A stretch of 64,000 bases of DNA. Source: Xestospongia muta. Its lineage: Eukaryota > Porifera > Demospongiae > Haplosclerida > Petrosiidae. The translations under genes and the position numbers were made by a program. This document shows, piece by piece, positions 12,124 to 28,300 of this stretch. Every line of letters starts with the position of its first letter. Position 1 is the stretch's first letter. The stretch lies in assembly GCA_963693285.1 (NCBI GenBank), contig OY848927.1, positions 5,880,643 through 5,944,642 on the forward strand, written 5' to 3'. The notes beneath the pieces are model-generated. The model saw only the letters and a program-made list of their open reading frames with translations, searched no databases and was not told the origin of the DNA.

Positions 12124-15100
12124 TTACATGTTCTCAAAATTAAAAGCTTTGTCAGTGAAAGTTGTAAGAAAGAAAGGGCCTTCCTGCCCCTCAGTGTAAG
12201 TTCCTACAGTAACCATATAGTCACCAGGTGGAACATTAGCTACTTCTAAAACATTAAATCCATTCCTATAAATATAACAATAAACCCATTATTATATATA
12301 AAACTAGTTACCTTGCTGCTTCAGTATCACGTTGCAACACACCAGGAGTAGATGATCTCATTGATAACCAGACATAATATTTCCTATAATATGGACAAGC
12401 TAACTAGATATTTATAATCATGACTGTACCTTGGTCCTTTGAGTTGAAACATGACATTAGTTAATGAAGGAAGAGTGAGTTTAAAAGTAGGTTTAGGACG
12501 ACCAGCTATCCATTGACCTTTGAGCTAACGAGACAATTAACACAATAATGTTAGGGTCTGTGTAATACTTACTTCTTTAATATGATCATAAAGAGATGGA
12601 ACAGGGTTAAAAATAAAATGACACGTACCATAGACCTGTCATAATTAATTTCATTTGTAACTCTACATTGTCCCAAGAGACTGTACCTTAATTGTGTAAT
12701 AGATTGTGGTGAGATTTTCCAGTTGAGATACAACAACAGTGTATGTATGAGTACCTCTTGGAAGATTAGATAACTTCACCAAATAATGAGGAGTGTTAAT
12801 TTTAACTCCTAAATGTGTATAAGTCTCTAGAAGATATAGAAATAAAGATAAAAGATGTGTTGTCAATGTGTCTCAGTACTTGGTGGTAAGTAAAGACGAC
12901 GACCATTAGAAGTAGCAACATGAAGTGTTATAAATTTCTCATTTTCAGCAAAGTCACTCTATATATTGTTACTATAAATAGATCATTTTCTATTTTTAGA
13001 TTAAGTACCTTTGTTGTAATATGTCTAGACAAAAGGATCCATACTGTAGCCCTTTCCTCTGTACAATTCACTTGAAGAGCATACTGAGGATTGTTACCTA
13101 TTGTATGACATCATTATGTCATCATAATGACATCATTTTGTATTTACTGATATTGTATAAGTCTTTCTCAACTTCACCAGGTTTCCAGAAACTAGTGTCA
13201 AAAATTAATTACAACCTAATGAGGAGGGTCTTACTCACTCATGTATTGTATATTTGTGATAAAACATATCAGGATTCCAGTTCATATAGAGTGTGCTATA
13301 ATAGTGACAAACTGCTGACCAATCAATCCAAAACACACCTATATTATAAGAGGAGTAATAGACAAGAGTGAAAGGGGTGTGGCTTTACCATTGTCATTTT
13401 CTATAGCTCGTGTTTGATCATAGTTAAGAGCTCGTTTCAATTCCGGAGTCCAATTAGTAGTGTCTTTCTCAGAAAAATTACCCTAGCAACAGTGATATCA
13501 TAAGTTACCATGACAACCAGTCAATCCTACCTTCCATCGTTTTTCACTCCAAGGGTTCTTCATTTGTACTAGTTTTTGACCATTTACTGTGACTACTCTT
13601 AATACACCATATGCATGAGTTGGAACAAGACCTGATTTCTCAGACTCTCCTTCCTTAAGTGGTCCAGTACCCATTGTAATTAATGCACTACCTATCAAAT
13701 GACCCTATTAATTACATAGTTAATTAATTAACAATAAACCTGTCTTAAATTTGCTTTCCATCATTCTAAATATCTTCTCTTTATCACAATCTTTCTCCTT
13801 CAAATCAATGCGTTCTGGTATCCAACCAGTCAATGCATGTAAATCATTATTCTATAAAGAGAAATATATCTCTATCTTGTTATCTATTATAACATACTGA
13901 ACTTGATCCTGGGAAGTCATATCCTCCCATTACCTGGTAATGAGACTTTAATAAGACTGCTCATTACATTATCTGACTTACTTTCATATAAGCTTTCTCT
14001 AAGAGACTAACCCAAAACTCATCTCTCAAGTTTGAGTACGAACATAAGAGGTGACCAAATCCATCCACAGGTAATCTATCATCAATAATTATCTGTATAT
14101 TGTTGTAATAATTGGTCATGTGACTATCACCTGACCTTTCTTTTACATCCATTAAGATTTAATCGTATGAAATATTTTCCATTAGGATTAATGATAGGGT
14201 CACCGTGACGATTTTGAGGGAAAATACAGCTAAATTTAATACATTTAGATCGTGAATATCATTAAGTTGTTACCTTGTAATTAATCTCTTTTTATATCTC
14301 TTCTCATAGTCAGCACACACTCCAAGAGAAGCTAAAAATGAACAGTCTCCAATAATAGTCTATAGGAACAAATAATATAATATATTGTGATATATCGTAC
14401 ACACCTGTTTAATTGATAAACTTGATATTAAATGTGCCATTTTGGGGTTTTCACAAATCTCTCCAGGTCTTAGCCAACCAGCAAGACGAACTTTTTGTTT
14501 CTCAGCTAATGGAGGTAACCCATCAGGATCTACAAAATCCATTGGTAGAGCAGATACTGTACGTAAATCCGAGAGATCACTATCACTCCAGGGTAAGTAG
14601 AGGACACCATTGATTTTTGAGTTTGTCCTGTCAATATTACTAATATAAAGCTATGATCTTAGTAGATACCTTAATATTTTAATTTCTTTATCAGTAAATC
14701 TATCTCCTCTGCGACCACTACTTCTACTAGGACCAGGGGAAGCTCCACCCCCTTTTGTATCCTGTCCACTAGATGCAGAAGGTTTACTGTAAGCATCAAA
14801 TTTATTCACTTTATCAGGATCTGAGTCAAGGAAACTTGCCAATGGCATTTTAGGTAACTGGGGAGGCTACAAGAGGTGATCATGACATCATATAATATTA
14901 GAGCAGACTAACCTTTCTTTTGACACGTGGCTTTTTATCGCTATCATCTTCGCTATCTACATCACTGTCACTATCTTTAAGTTTAGGTAAGTGTTTCGGA
15001 GGTTCCGGTAAAGTATTTATTTGGTGTTCAGCATTTTTTAATGACTGGATATCTTCTAGCCTACAGGTTAGGAAGAAAGATAAGTACCACAAATAATTCA

Positions 15101-15771
15101 ATGAATACCTTCCAACAGCTAGCTCTGTTATAGAACTAACTTTAGTTTTATCTTTGCCATCACTTAATAACTTTTGCTGTAACATGAAATAAACAATGTT
15201 ACAATAAAATGTATTACTAACAGCTTTAATAGCTAATTCTACTGCACTAGTATACGTCTTCTCAGCTTCTTTATAACGTTTCTCTTCGTCAAACATGAGG
15301 GCCATTTCAAGTAAATACTCTAACTGATGCATCACATGCTAAATGAGGAGAACCCTATACTCAATTAAAGTAATTAGATATAGTGTGTACAAAATAGTCT
15401 ATGATTTAACGACTGTCATGTGTCAGTCACATGATATCACAACACTCACTCTATCTCGAGGATTTTTCACAGGTTTACTAGCAGCAGAAGCTGTCCATTG
15501 AAGACACATTACAATATACAAACATCTTTCTCTTTGACTTACCACCTCTAGTCTGTAAGTAATCTCTTATTTCATGAGCTCTCTTCATGTATTCCTCAAC
15601 TCTAGGTAAGATAGGAGTAAACAATGGCGCCATATCACAGGCTTGATTGAGAGCCTCGGCAGCTTCAGAATAGAATGCTAGGGCAGCTTGGTAATCACCT
15701 TGTTGGTCGAAGATTGTAGCTCTTCTAGCACACTCCAGTCCATCTTTATATCTCTGTTCTGCATAGTCCAT
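12124..15771 (-). CDS. CAPN7: Calpain-7 (PalB-type cysteine protease)
   Basis: The start MDYAEQRYKDGLECARRAT opens the first of two MIT domains; the second (LEYLLEMALMFDEEKRYKEA) is near 15200-15330. The MIT domains bind ESCRT-III tails. The protease core contains the catalytic cysteine in GDCSFLASLGVC (about 14340), the histidine in PTHAYGVLRVV (about 13600) and the asparagine in MKNPWSEKRW. Two C2-like beta domains follow, and the protein ends KAFNFENM. CAPN7 is the animal relative of fungal PalB/Rim13 and works with ESCRT-III in endosomal sorting. All three members of the triad are visible, so it should be active. There are many short introns. Confidence 0.94.
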
Positions 15772-15841
15772 GATTCTGCAGTGTTGACAAATTTTCAATA
15801 TTATTTGCTTGTACTGATAAAAAGAACAAAAAGGAAATTAT

Positions 15842-17493
15842 TTATGGTATTTTTATTTTTGAAGCTTTTATATTAGTTTGGTTCAATTTAGCATGGCCTG
15901 GCAATTTAGTAGCATCCTGTGGGTGTGGTCTATTAGGAGAGGGATTAAGTGATTTCTTAGTTTTATAATTTTGTTGATGTTCTCCAGGAACTATAACTTG
16001 ATCATTTAATTGATGATGACCAACAGATTTATGACTAACAGTTGTAGCTTGAGAATGATGAGTTGTTGTCTGATGTTTATCAGGTATCATTCGATGTTTG
16101 TGAATTGTTTGGTTCCGCTGAGATGTTCTGTTAGTATTATTAATAATATACACAAGTAACACATCCATTTGTGACTTCAACTGAGGATCAAGTGACAAAG
16201 CTTTCTTGTATTGGTCTAGTTTAAATTTAACATCACTTAATTCTCTCTCTAATGATGACACACGCTATATATATATACAATATAGAGGACATTATTAGTA
16301 GTACATGATATATTTAGTAACATACTGTTTGACATTGTGAGAGAGACTGCTCTAAATTATGATGACTTGTACCAGGAGATAAATGAGAATAAGGACTCTT
16401 GACTAGAGGAGGAGGGAGAGAAAGAGTGTGTGTATGTTTCCATTACATCAATATTTTTATAAATTTATTACCAGGTCCAGATGCCTCTATTTTTCTGTAT
16501 TCCTCATCAATTGTAAAGTTATAGAGAAGACCAGCTTTTAATAACAACTGATGTCTTTTTTTCATTAACCCTTTTTTAGTGATAAGTTCAGAGTGATATT
16601 CCTCATTGAATGATAGCCATTGTTCTGTCTCTTTTGGAGTAAATACTCTATATACTGGATAATACAATAATTCATACTGGTATAGAAATGAGACTTACCT
16701 TGCATTGCACCTTTAAAACAAGCTAATGGCGTCCACATCCAAATAGTATATTTACATGTTCTGGGTTCAGTAATATTAGTAAGTCTTGTTAATGTACTAC
16801 ATTTAAACATTAACTATATGTATGTAATAATTGTATAATGTTATTATTATTATAATGTACCTTAGCTTCACGATCAGTACGACCACATTTTTCACCAAAT
16901 GAGTATAACATTCCAACAAATCTATCTTCTTCAATAACCCACTCTCTCCATATCCTACAATAATATCTGTTCTTAATTTGTCTATTACTTTAATCATCTG
17001 TCCATTATGTTATTTATTCATCCATTCATCTTACCCTAGTACTCCATGAAAACGATTCCATGCAGTGGTCTCTTCTTTTTGAGTGACATTATGAAATGGA
17101 CATATATGGTAGAGATAACTAAGCAAAATATCAAATTAAATTGCAATAATTACAGGGGGTAAAACCTACTTTTTCTGGTGTACTTTAAAACACTCGTGAG
17201 CCAACACTCTCAAATGTGGAGGTCCTGATATATTTGCTGGAGGAGCCCGGAGTGTTAATCTCTTACCACTGTAATAACAACAAGGAGTAGTCATGTGACT
17301 ATCACATGATATATATACTTACGTAGTACTAGCAGTTGTGAATTGACGGCTTTGATGAGGAGGATCTACTATTTTAACTACTACATCAGTCTTAGCTTCA
17401 CTGACACTAAGGAACACGCTAAGGACTCCTGTAACATATTATGGTTATTTGTCATTAATACACTTGTTAACCTAACAACAGGAGAACCTCCAT
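15842..17493 (-). CDS. GNPTG: GlcNAc-1-phosphotransferase gamma subunit
   Basis: The first exon encodes a signal peptide (MEVLLLLGVLSVFLSVSEA). The mannose-6-phosphate-receptor-homology domain follows: ICPFHNVTQKEE, AWNRFHGVLG, IWREWVIEEDRFVGM, then GEKCGRTDREAK and TEPRTCKYTIW. A DMAP1-binding-like segment (YPV..., ELITKKGLMKKRHQLLLKAGLL) aligns with the human gamma subunit. A helical region (LERELSDVKFKLDQYKKAL) comes next. The tail is His/Gln/Pro-rich and longer than in vertebrates. In animals this Golgi subunit helps tag lysosomal enzymes with mannose-6-phosphate. Its start is 140 bp from the divergent CWF19L2. Confidence 0.9.
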
Positions 17494-17633
17494 TTTGTCA
17501 TTTGTAGTATACGGAATATTAATTTTGACTAAATCTTTTCCTGCATTATATTTCTGTAGAAACTTCAGAATGTTTCCGTATATTATCGTATACTAAAATA
17601 ACTAATAATAATAAAGAGTTAAAATATATTATC

Positions 17634-19967
17634 ATGGCCTCTTTTGTATCTGCTAGTGATCTTCAAGCTCAGAGAGAAGAAAGGAAAGAGAAAAGACGAG
17701 TGACACGTCAAGAAATTCTTGAAGAGGCTCGAGAGAAATTCTTGAAGGAGAAGAGAAGACAAGAATTGAGGAAGGAACAAGGTGATGATCAATGGGTGGC
17801 CCCTGGAATTGGACAAAGATTAAAACTAACAAAGAAACCAAAAAAAGACAAGAAGAGAAAGAAGCATTCAAAACCTGACTCACCAATTATCAGTAAATCT
17901 AATGATGAGACAGCTTCTGAGAGCCTTGATAATGACGATAATGACGAGGGTGTATGGGTTATTAAAGAGGAGGAGTCTCCAATGGAAGTCACACCCCAAG
18001 AACCTTTAAAGAGGGATGAATGGATGACAGTACCTCTTGGTCCTTCACTAGGAGCTAAACAAAGATTAACTGAAATAGCCGAATCTTCTAGTAAAAAAGA
18101 AAAGAAAACAGAGAAAGATGAATTATTAGAATGTTGTGATCAACCAGGACAACATCCTCTGGAATTAAATCCTTATTGGAAAGATGGCGGTGTTGGATTA
18201 CCTGAGGTTGAAGAGACAAAGTCAAGTTCAGTAGGTGATGGTGGGAGGAGCTGGTTATTGAGAGCATACAAACGAGCCTTAGAAAGAGTTGAAGAAGATG
18301 GTATTAGTCTTGAAGAAATAGCTATACAACAATGGGGTTCACTAGATAAACTGTATTCATTATTAAAGTCAGCTGGTATTGATCCTAATAACCCAGATCA
18401 ACAACGTAGGAAGGACTACCTTTACTCTCGTTTTGAAGGAGAGAGACCATCAAGATATTTGTCCTCCAGATTATACAATAAACCAGAGGAACCACGACGT
18501 CGAGGTGGATTTATTAAACCTACAAGTACTGAAGAAAATACACATGGTTTGCTATTAGGTATGACTGAGTCTCAGGGATGGAAAAAGAAACCTTTAAAAC
18601 CAGAGGTTAGTGACCAACCTAATCCAGTGACTGATGATACACAAGTATCTACTGAACATCATAATGTACCATCATCTTCTGTTCCAATGTCTGAATTACC
18701 TTCTGGTCCTCCAGTAACTGATGGTCAATTAAATGCATTATCTGCTAAAATAATGAAAGCAGAAATGTTAGGAAATTCAGCAAAAATAGAGAAATTAAAG
18801 AAAGAATTGCAGGAATTACAAGATTTGAAACGAGCTCAAGATCAACAGAAGATCTCTAGATCTGATAATAATCCTGTAACAAGCCAACAAAGAGAAGAGA
18901 AAGTAATTGTATTGACAAAGACTGACCGGTTTGGACGCACTCGACCACTTGAGAAATCATCCTTTCGTGGTAAAGGAGGACATTATGGCAGTAAGCTACC
19001 TCCTGGTACTACTCATACAGACAAAGGAAAAAGAAAGAAATATTTCACAGATGACGATGACTACTCATTAAAATCATTAATTGAACAAGAGAGATTATCT
19101 ACAGCTGATGAAACACATGCTGCTATAGCTAAAATGGCCAGCAAGTTTGTCTCATCTTCTAACACTGATGATACTGTTGATGATGTTCTTGACTCAGCAA
19201 CAGCAATGAAACATAATCCAGACAAAGAAGAGAAGAGAGCACATCAAAGAGCTATCACTGAAAATCGTAAAATGACTCAAGTTCTTGATAACTGTAGACT
19301 TTGCTTTGATAACTCTGGTTTTGAGAAGCATTTATTAGTTGCAGTAGGTATTAATGTCTATTTAGCATTACCATCAGTTCAGTCTCTTACTGATGGACAC
19401 TGTTTGCTAGTACCAATGGAACATACAGTGTGTTCATTACAACTTGATGAAAATGTCTGGAGTGAAATAGCCGTCTATCGTAAAGGTCTGACTCGTATGT
19501 TCTCTGATCGTGATATGGATGTTGTATTCATGGAGACATATTCCAGTGCTAAGTCTAAGAGTCATATGTTTATTGAATGTATTCCACTACCAAAGGAAGT
19601 TGGAGAGTTAGCTCCAATGTACTTTAAGAAAGCTATTCAAGAAAGTGATGTAGAATGGAGTGACAACAAGAAAGTTGTGGACACAAGCAAGAAAGGAGTA
19701 CGTGGATCTCTTCCTGTTGGATTGCCTTACTTCTTTGTTGAGTTTGGTACTGATGGAGGTTTTGGTCATATTATTGAAGACCAATCTAAGTTCCCGCCTT
19801 ATTTTGGTAAAGAAGTGTGTGGTGGTATGTTAGATGCAGAGCCACGCCTCTGGTTGAAACCTCATCGAGAGAGCTTTGAAAAACAAAAAGAGAAAGTAAT
19901 AGAGTTTTCAGAATGGTGGAAATCTTATGACTGGACACAGCAACTTAAAGAAGAGGAGAAGATATAA
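17634..19967 (+). CDS. CWF19L2: CWF19-like protein 2, intronless
   Basis: A single open exon of 777 codons. The N-terminal half is charged and low complexity (coiled, Lys/Glu-rich). The C-terminal half contains the CwfJ_C_1 domain (CRLCFDNSGFEKHLLVAVG, then HCLLVPMEH, a HIT-like motif) and CwfJ_C_2 (LPYFFVEFGTDGGFGHII, then a tryptophan-rich end, SEWWKSYDWT). Cwf19 proteins act on the spliceosome, in late steps and intron-lariat turnover. The length matches the human protein (about 890 aa) minus some linker. The absence of introns is unusual among its intron-rich neighbours. Confidence 0.95.
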   Translation: MASFVSASDLQAQREERKEKRRVTRQEILEEAREKFLKEKRRQELRKEQGDDQWVAPGIGQRLKLTKKPKKDKKRKKHSKPDSPIISKSNDETASESLDNDDNDEGVWVIKEEESPMEVTPQEPLKRDEWMTVPLGPSLGAKQRLTEIAESSSKKEKKTEKDELLECCDQPGQHPLELNPYWKDGGVGLPEVEETKSSSVGDGGRSWLLRAYKRALERVEEDGISLEEIAIQQWGSLDKLYSLLKSAGIDPNNPDQQRRKDYLYSRFEGERPSRYLSSRLYNKPEEPRRRGGFIKPTSTEENTHGLLLGMTESQGWKKKPLKPEVSDQPNPVTDDTQVSTEHHNVPSSSVPMSELPSGPPVTDGQLNALSAKIMKAEMLGNSAKIEKLKKELQELQDLKRAQDQQKISRSDNNPVTSQQREEKVIVLTKTDRFGRTRPLEKSSFRGKGGHYGSKLPPGTTHTDKGKRKKYFTDDDDYSLKSLIEQERLSTADETHAAIAKMASKFVSSSNTDDTVDDVLDSATAMKHNPDKEEKRAHQRAITENRKMTQVLDNCRLCFDNSGFEKHLLVAVGINVYLALPSVQSLTDGHCLLVPMEHTVCSLQLDENVWSEIAVYRKGLTRMFSDRDMDVVFMETYSSAKSKSHMFIECIPLPKEVGELAPMYFKKAIQESDVEWSDNKKVVDTSKKGVRGSLPVGLPYFFVEFGTDGGFGHIIEDQSKFPPYFGKEVCGGMLDAEPRLWLKPHRESFEKQKEKVIEFSEWWKSYDWTQQLKEEEKI

Positions 19968-20006
19968 TAATATTTGAAAAAAAGTAATGTTAAATTTGGA
20001 AAAAAA

Positions 20007-20722
20007 TTAACTTGAAATATCAGTCAATGTTTTTAATTCTTCTAGTATTTCATCTTTCTTGCTTATTTTATTCCGCTGGTCTGAGTCTGGTTTAATGATG
20101 TCACCTGATGTAATACGACGTTCTAACTCTTCTATTTGTTTTAATTTTTTACGAAGACCTCTGATACGTTTAATAACATCTTTATCATCAGGGGCAACAT
20201 GAGTGTCAGAAATAAGGGGTGGAGCTAAGGGAGGTGGAGCTGATGTTTCATCCACTGGATCAGTCAAAGTTGTTTTTTGAAAACCCTCAATAACTTCTTC
20301 AATTTCAAAAGCTACTTCTGATTCTTTTTTCTCTTTCTTCTTTTGTCTTTTACGAGCATTTTTCTTTTGATTCTTTGACAAAGCTGGTTGGCTAGCATCA
20401 TCATCTAAAAATACTTGATTGAGTCTCTCATCAACAAAATCCCAACCTAATAATTACATAAATTTTCAAATAAAATAAAAATTGGACGTCAAATTTATTT
20501 TTTTAATTTTTTTGTCTCACCTGCTGGTAACTTGGGTATTTCAGCAACCTCTTTCTTTCCTCTGCTCTGATAAAGAGGGACTTCTTCTTGAGGTATGTAT
20601 CCATCTTTGACTCTTCTAGGTTTTCTCCACGATCCATCAGGTCTTTGAGTTCCTGGAATATATGCATTACCTGCAGTGTCATAGATAATATTCTCTCGTT
20701 GTAAAGGTTTTGCTTCAGCCAT
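20007..20722 (-). CDS. PYM1: Partner of Y14 and Mago (PYM1)
   Basis: Two exons. Exon 1 starts [15 protein letters not shown] and holds the Mago-Y14-binding N-terminus ([20 protein letters not shown], then [14 protein letters not shown]). Exon 2 (ending at 20007) begins [15 protein letters not shown] and is Lys/Glu-rich ([18 protein letters not shown]), ending in a helical segment ([18 protein letters not shown]). PYM strips exon-junction complexes from mRNA at the ribosome. The start codon is only 56 bp from that of KAT2 on the other strand. Confidence 0.95.
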
Positions 20723-20778
20723 TTTATTTACAAAATTCTGAGCGCGGGTTCTCGTGCATAATTTAACTCAGTTTAGTC
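20723..20778. promoter_or_regulatory. 56-bp bidirectional promoter PYM1/KAT2
   Basis: The two divergent start codons are separated by only 56 bp, which must contain both transcription start sites and both 5' UTRs, unless upstream transcription overlaps the opposite coding exon. A GC-richer core (GAGCGCGGG) sits in the middle. There is no TATA box. Confidence 0.55.
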
Positions 20779-24181
<3,403 letters not shown>

Positions 24182-24410
24182 TTCAGTCTTTAACAAATGT
24201 TATAATATTTTATAAATGTCACATAATATGATCTTATTAACTACAATGAGTATAAAAGGTTTAAAACATGGTACACACATATACAGCTGTTCTAATAAAA
24301 TGGGACATTAAGATAGACTCTCAGAAAAAAAGATGTTGTAATTGAAAATACAATAACATTAACTAGCACCATTTTGTAGCCTAAAGCCAGCCCAGATGAT
24401 ACAGGCATTC

Positions 24411-24433
24411 TAGAGAGAGAGAGAGAGAGAGAG
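24411..24433. repeat. (GA)n microsatellite
   Basis: A run of GA repeats lies just beyond the stop codon of the two-pass membrane protein gene, between it and the 3' end of KAT2. Confidence 0.8.
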
Positions 24434-24445
24434 TTCAGTGGTCTA

Positions 24446-25009
24446 TTAGACTAATTTTAACTCTAACCCTGGTGATCTAGGGGGAGTAAATGGTGACGGT
24501 GGAAAACTCCCTGGTACACATGAGTCATAGAACATACAGAAATATGTCAATAATCCAACAATAACTCCACTAATTAGTGAGATATGGATAGCATTCATCC
24601 ATCCTATAATATGTCCATAATATAGTGCATTATATTGTACCACTAACCCAGGATGTACTGCCCTTGGAAATCAACTTCAGGAGGAAGGGCTGAAGTGTTC
24701 ATTGGAAGTGAACTAAAAAACCTTGGTAAATCTATAAGTTGTGACACATAATGATATTCATAACATCAACCACATGTTACCTTCATGAGTTATTTTATTC
24801 ACACAGTCCATTACATTGTGATTTGGATCATTCAACAAAAATGGTAACAATATAGCTAATATTAGGAGAGGAAAGAATATGACCACGCCTACCCAAACGG
24901 ACGCTCGGTTTCCCTCATGGAGAGGACGTCTTCGTAACGTTCTTTTACTGGAAGAGTCTACAAATAACGGCCTCGCTAACGGGTCTTCCTCAAACTCCGA
25001 TCGATCCAT
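24446..25009 (-). CDS. Unrecognised small two-pass membrane protein
   Basis: Three exons encode about 150 residues. It starts MDRSEFEEDPLARPLF, with a basic juxtamembrane stretch (RTLRRRPLHEG) before a first transmembrane helix (WVGVVIFFPLLILAILLPF). A short loop follows with NMT/NTS glycosylation-like sites and FFSSLPMN. A second helix is near 24530-24590 (ISLISGVIVGLLTYF), and the tail is proline-rich (PGSFPPSPFTPPRSP). I do not recognise the family. The start is 312 bp from the divergent MINDY4 start. The gene is real by splice structure and frame, but its function is unknown. Confidence 0.7.
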
Positions 25010-25321
25010 TGGTTAGCCAAAAAAATAAACAATATCCTCCCACTTTCTTCAATGGTAATTTTGTGGTAAGTTATTATATTTATTAACAAGTTATGACGTT
25101 TTAATGAATATTTAAAGTCCCTGACGTTTGTAATGAATATTATTAACTTGAAAAATCCCCTTACTTTAGACCAATCGGTTAGTTTGAGGATGATGTGTTG
25201 TTTTTGAGAAGTCATTTATTGAGTGAGTCTTTTGTAAAGAGCTGAAATAATTAACTTAGGTTTTAATTATTATTTTTATTAGACTTGTTGTCATGGTGAT
25301 AGTGATAAACAATATATCATC

Positions 25322-28300
25322 ATGTCTGCTACTAGTAGTTCACTAGTTGAGGAGATAGCTGCATCTTTAGTGAGAGAATACTTGAGTCGAAAGGTGAGAG
25401 AGTGAGGTACTATGATAATAATTTAATATTAAAAGTTTGGCAAGAAACGTGTAATTTATGTTGTTTAAACTAGAATTGTTAGGATCTAGAGGGGATGGGT
25501 TTGTATGATACAACAGTCTTGTGGCAGAGCTCTAGATATATTGTATGTTTAAATAAAGTGTATTACAACCTCACTCCAAATTTCAAGATATTTTTAAAGA
25601 TAAATCACTTATTATTATTAGAAGTGTTGTTGTGATTGTTAGGGTCTTAAGACAACATTGTCATCGCTGGATAATGAGTTACCTCGTACTGAAAAGAGGT
25701 AGTTCTATTTATAGTAACGCAATATTACATCATTGATATTTTAGTATTAGTAACCGTAGTGCATTAGCAAAAGAACTTGGTATTGTTCATTTATTAAAAG
25801 TTAATAAGGTAATGTTAATAATAATTGTTAATTAATTATTAATTAATATTACCTACTAGTCTTCATCTTCTTCATATAAAGCAATGTTAGAGGTTTTAGT
25901 ACACCACTTCATGACCACACCCTCTCATCAACATAGTACTGTAACAACACCTCCTCACCAACGTAGTCCAACTGGAATACCAAGGAGAATTCCAAGTCTT
26001 AAGTCATCTCCAAAAGAGCTAGAGACTCCACCCACATCCCCCAACGTTGTTATTGACGGCAAACCAATCACTTCATTAACAAGTAGGCGTGGTCACCAAT
26101 ATTGTATTAACTCAATGAGTGAGTCATTGACCACACCTACAAAATCCACTGGTATTAGGTCAGTGTGTTCATATATAATAATGTTATATAATAACATTAT
26201 GTACTTGTAGATCTGGGGGTGTGGCTACTTCTGCCATGACCAAACATAAACAATGTAGTAGCACAAAGTCAAAACCTGAACCAATGACATCACCAGTGTC
26301 TATAGACATGACATCATCAAAACCTCAAGGTCTTGTGATGAGGATATCAGATCATGTAACCCCACCTATAACAACTACTGAACCAAAACATAGTACTACA
26401 GAGTCAATACAAGCTAATATTGATGTAATTAAGAGCCATAAATTAGTCATAATATTTATATCACTAATAATGTTATATTACTCACTTCTTGTGTAGGTAC
26501 TATGTGAAGACCTTGAATGTCAGCAGTTAGATGATGTCTTACTCCCACAACAAAGTATATTAATATAACAAAGTCATTTAATGAAGCCAGTCTTTTTAGG
26601 TCATGAAAGTGGAGTCACCCACTCTTTTCCATGTGGGCAACCTATTAAGATGTCAGAAGCCCAGGTCAGCAGTAGTGGGTGTATTATCATAGTATTATGA
26701 TAATTTATTGTAGGCATTACGTGAAGTAGTGTTTGGTTCAGCTACTGTACAATCTTTTAATGAAGAATGGAGAATGCAAGGATTTACATTTAGCGATTGT
26801 CCTCAACTCCAATATGGTTTAATACAACTCAAGGTAATAAAATACTAATAATAATTATAATTGCTATATAATTATAGGGTGGACCCTGTGGAGTACTAGC
26901 GTGTGTACAAGCTTATATTTTAAAGTATCTTCTCTTTTCTGATCCTTACAAGTCACAAACAGAAATGTATATAATACACACGTATTATATAATAGAGATA
27001 TTATATTGTACAATAGACCTCCTACATATTATATAATAGAGATATTATATTGTACAATAGACCTCATACATATTACATAATAGAGATATTATATTGTACA
27101 ATAGACCTCATACATATTACATAATGGAGGTATTATATTGTACAATAGACCTCATACATATTGCATAATAGAGATATTATATTATACAATAGACCTCAGC
27201 CAACTTTGAAAGAGAAACAAGATGCTCTTATTTCAGCATTTTGTGAAATATTATGGAAAGCTGGTGACAACAATCATGCTATATTAACTCTGTAAGAACA
27301 CACTATAATACATTAATTGTTAACTTGTTAATAATTATAGTAAATCTTGTAAGAGATATAGTGCTTCACCTATCAAGACAAGATATTACTGGCCTGACCA
27401 GATAACAGAACTGGTAAGACTGGACAAACTGGTTTAGGGGAACTTACTCTTTTGTATTAGTTGGTGATCTATGAGTTTACCGATTACAATATATTGAAGT
27501 CATTTCTCCAGATACATATTGGAGAGGTTTGTTCCATGATATCATATTGGGGGCTATTGTTTTGTCATGTAGTTTACCTTTGTCAACAAAACAAGCTGTG
27601 GCTGTATATTATTGTTATATTCTGTAATATTATCTCGGGGAGTTCAAAGGTATTACACATCATTGAGTAACTTATTGACACTGTCACTAACTATTGTTCA
27701 GCTTTAACCATTTTTGCGTTAATAATTGTATTCATTACTGACTGTTTCATTGATATGAATACTGGTACTGGCATGTTTGTTTTTGGAATGTGTTAGTTCA
27801 GATTTGTATATTAGCTTTGGAATAATATCATGACATATTGTTCTATTTTTAGGTCTGTCTATTTTTAGTAACATAATCTAATTCTCTCATCACAGACATT
27901 AGTCTGACTTTGATGATTACATTCTTACTAACCATAAATCAGCTGTTACATTTAGTATTAAATTAACTATAATAAATGATATGTCATTAAGAATAGAATC
28001 AGCTATGTCTTTGTATGGATTCATTGGTATGAATACTGTTACATAATATACTTCATGTTAGCCAATACACTATTTTCATAATTTTTAGTTCCAGTATTAC
28101 ATCATGAAAAATGATACATGTAGTCTATTTTTAGTTCCATTATGATAATTATTATTTCTCACAGACTTCAATCTGACTTTGATGATCCTAACAATTATTT
28201 AATTGGTGTTCATGGTTACTGTACTCAGGTCAGTAAGTAAGGTAACCTTTAATGATAATGAGGTCATTGATCATGTAGTGATACCATCTGGTGATAAATA

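Noticed and set aside
17653..17992. Minus-strand open frames opposite the 5' part of CWF19L2
   Set aside because: They are shadows of a Lys/Glu-rich coding exon; antisense frames of such sequence give Leu/Ser/Phe-rich peptides.
26972..27199. CRISPR-like array in the MINDY4 intron
   Set aside because: The 44-bp units are contiguous with no spacers. It is a minisatellite, not a repeat-spacer array.
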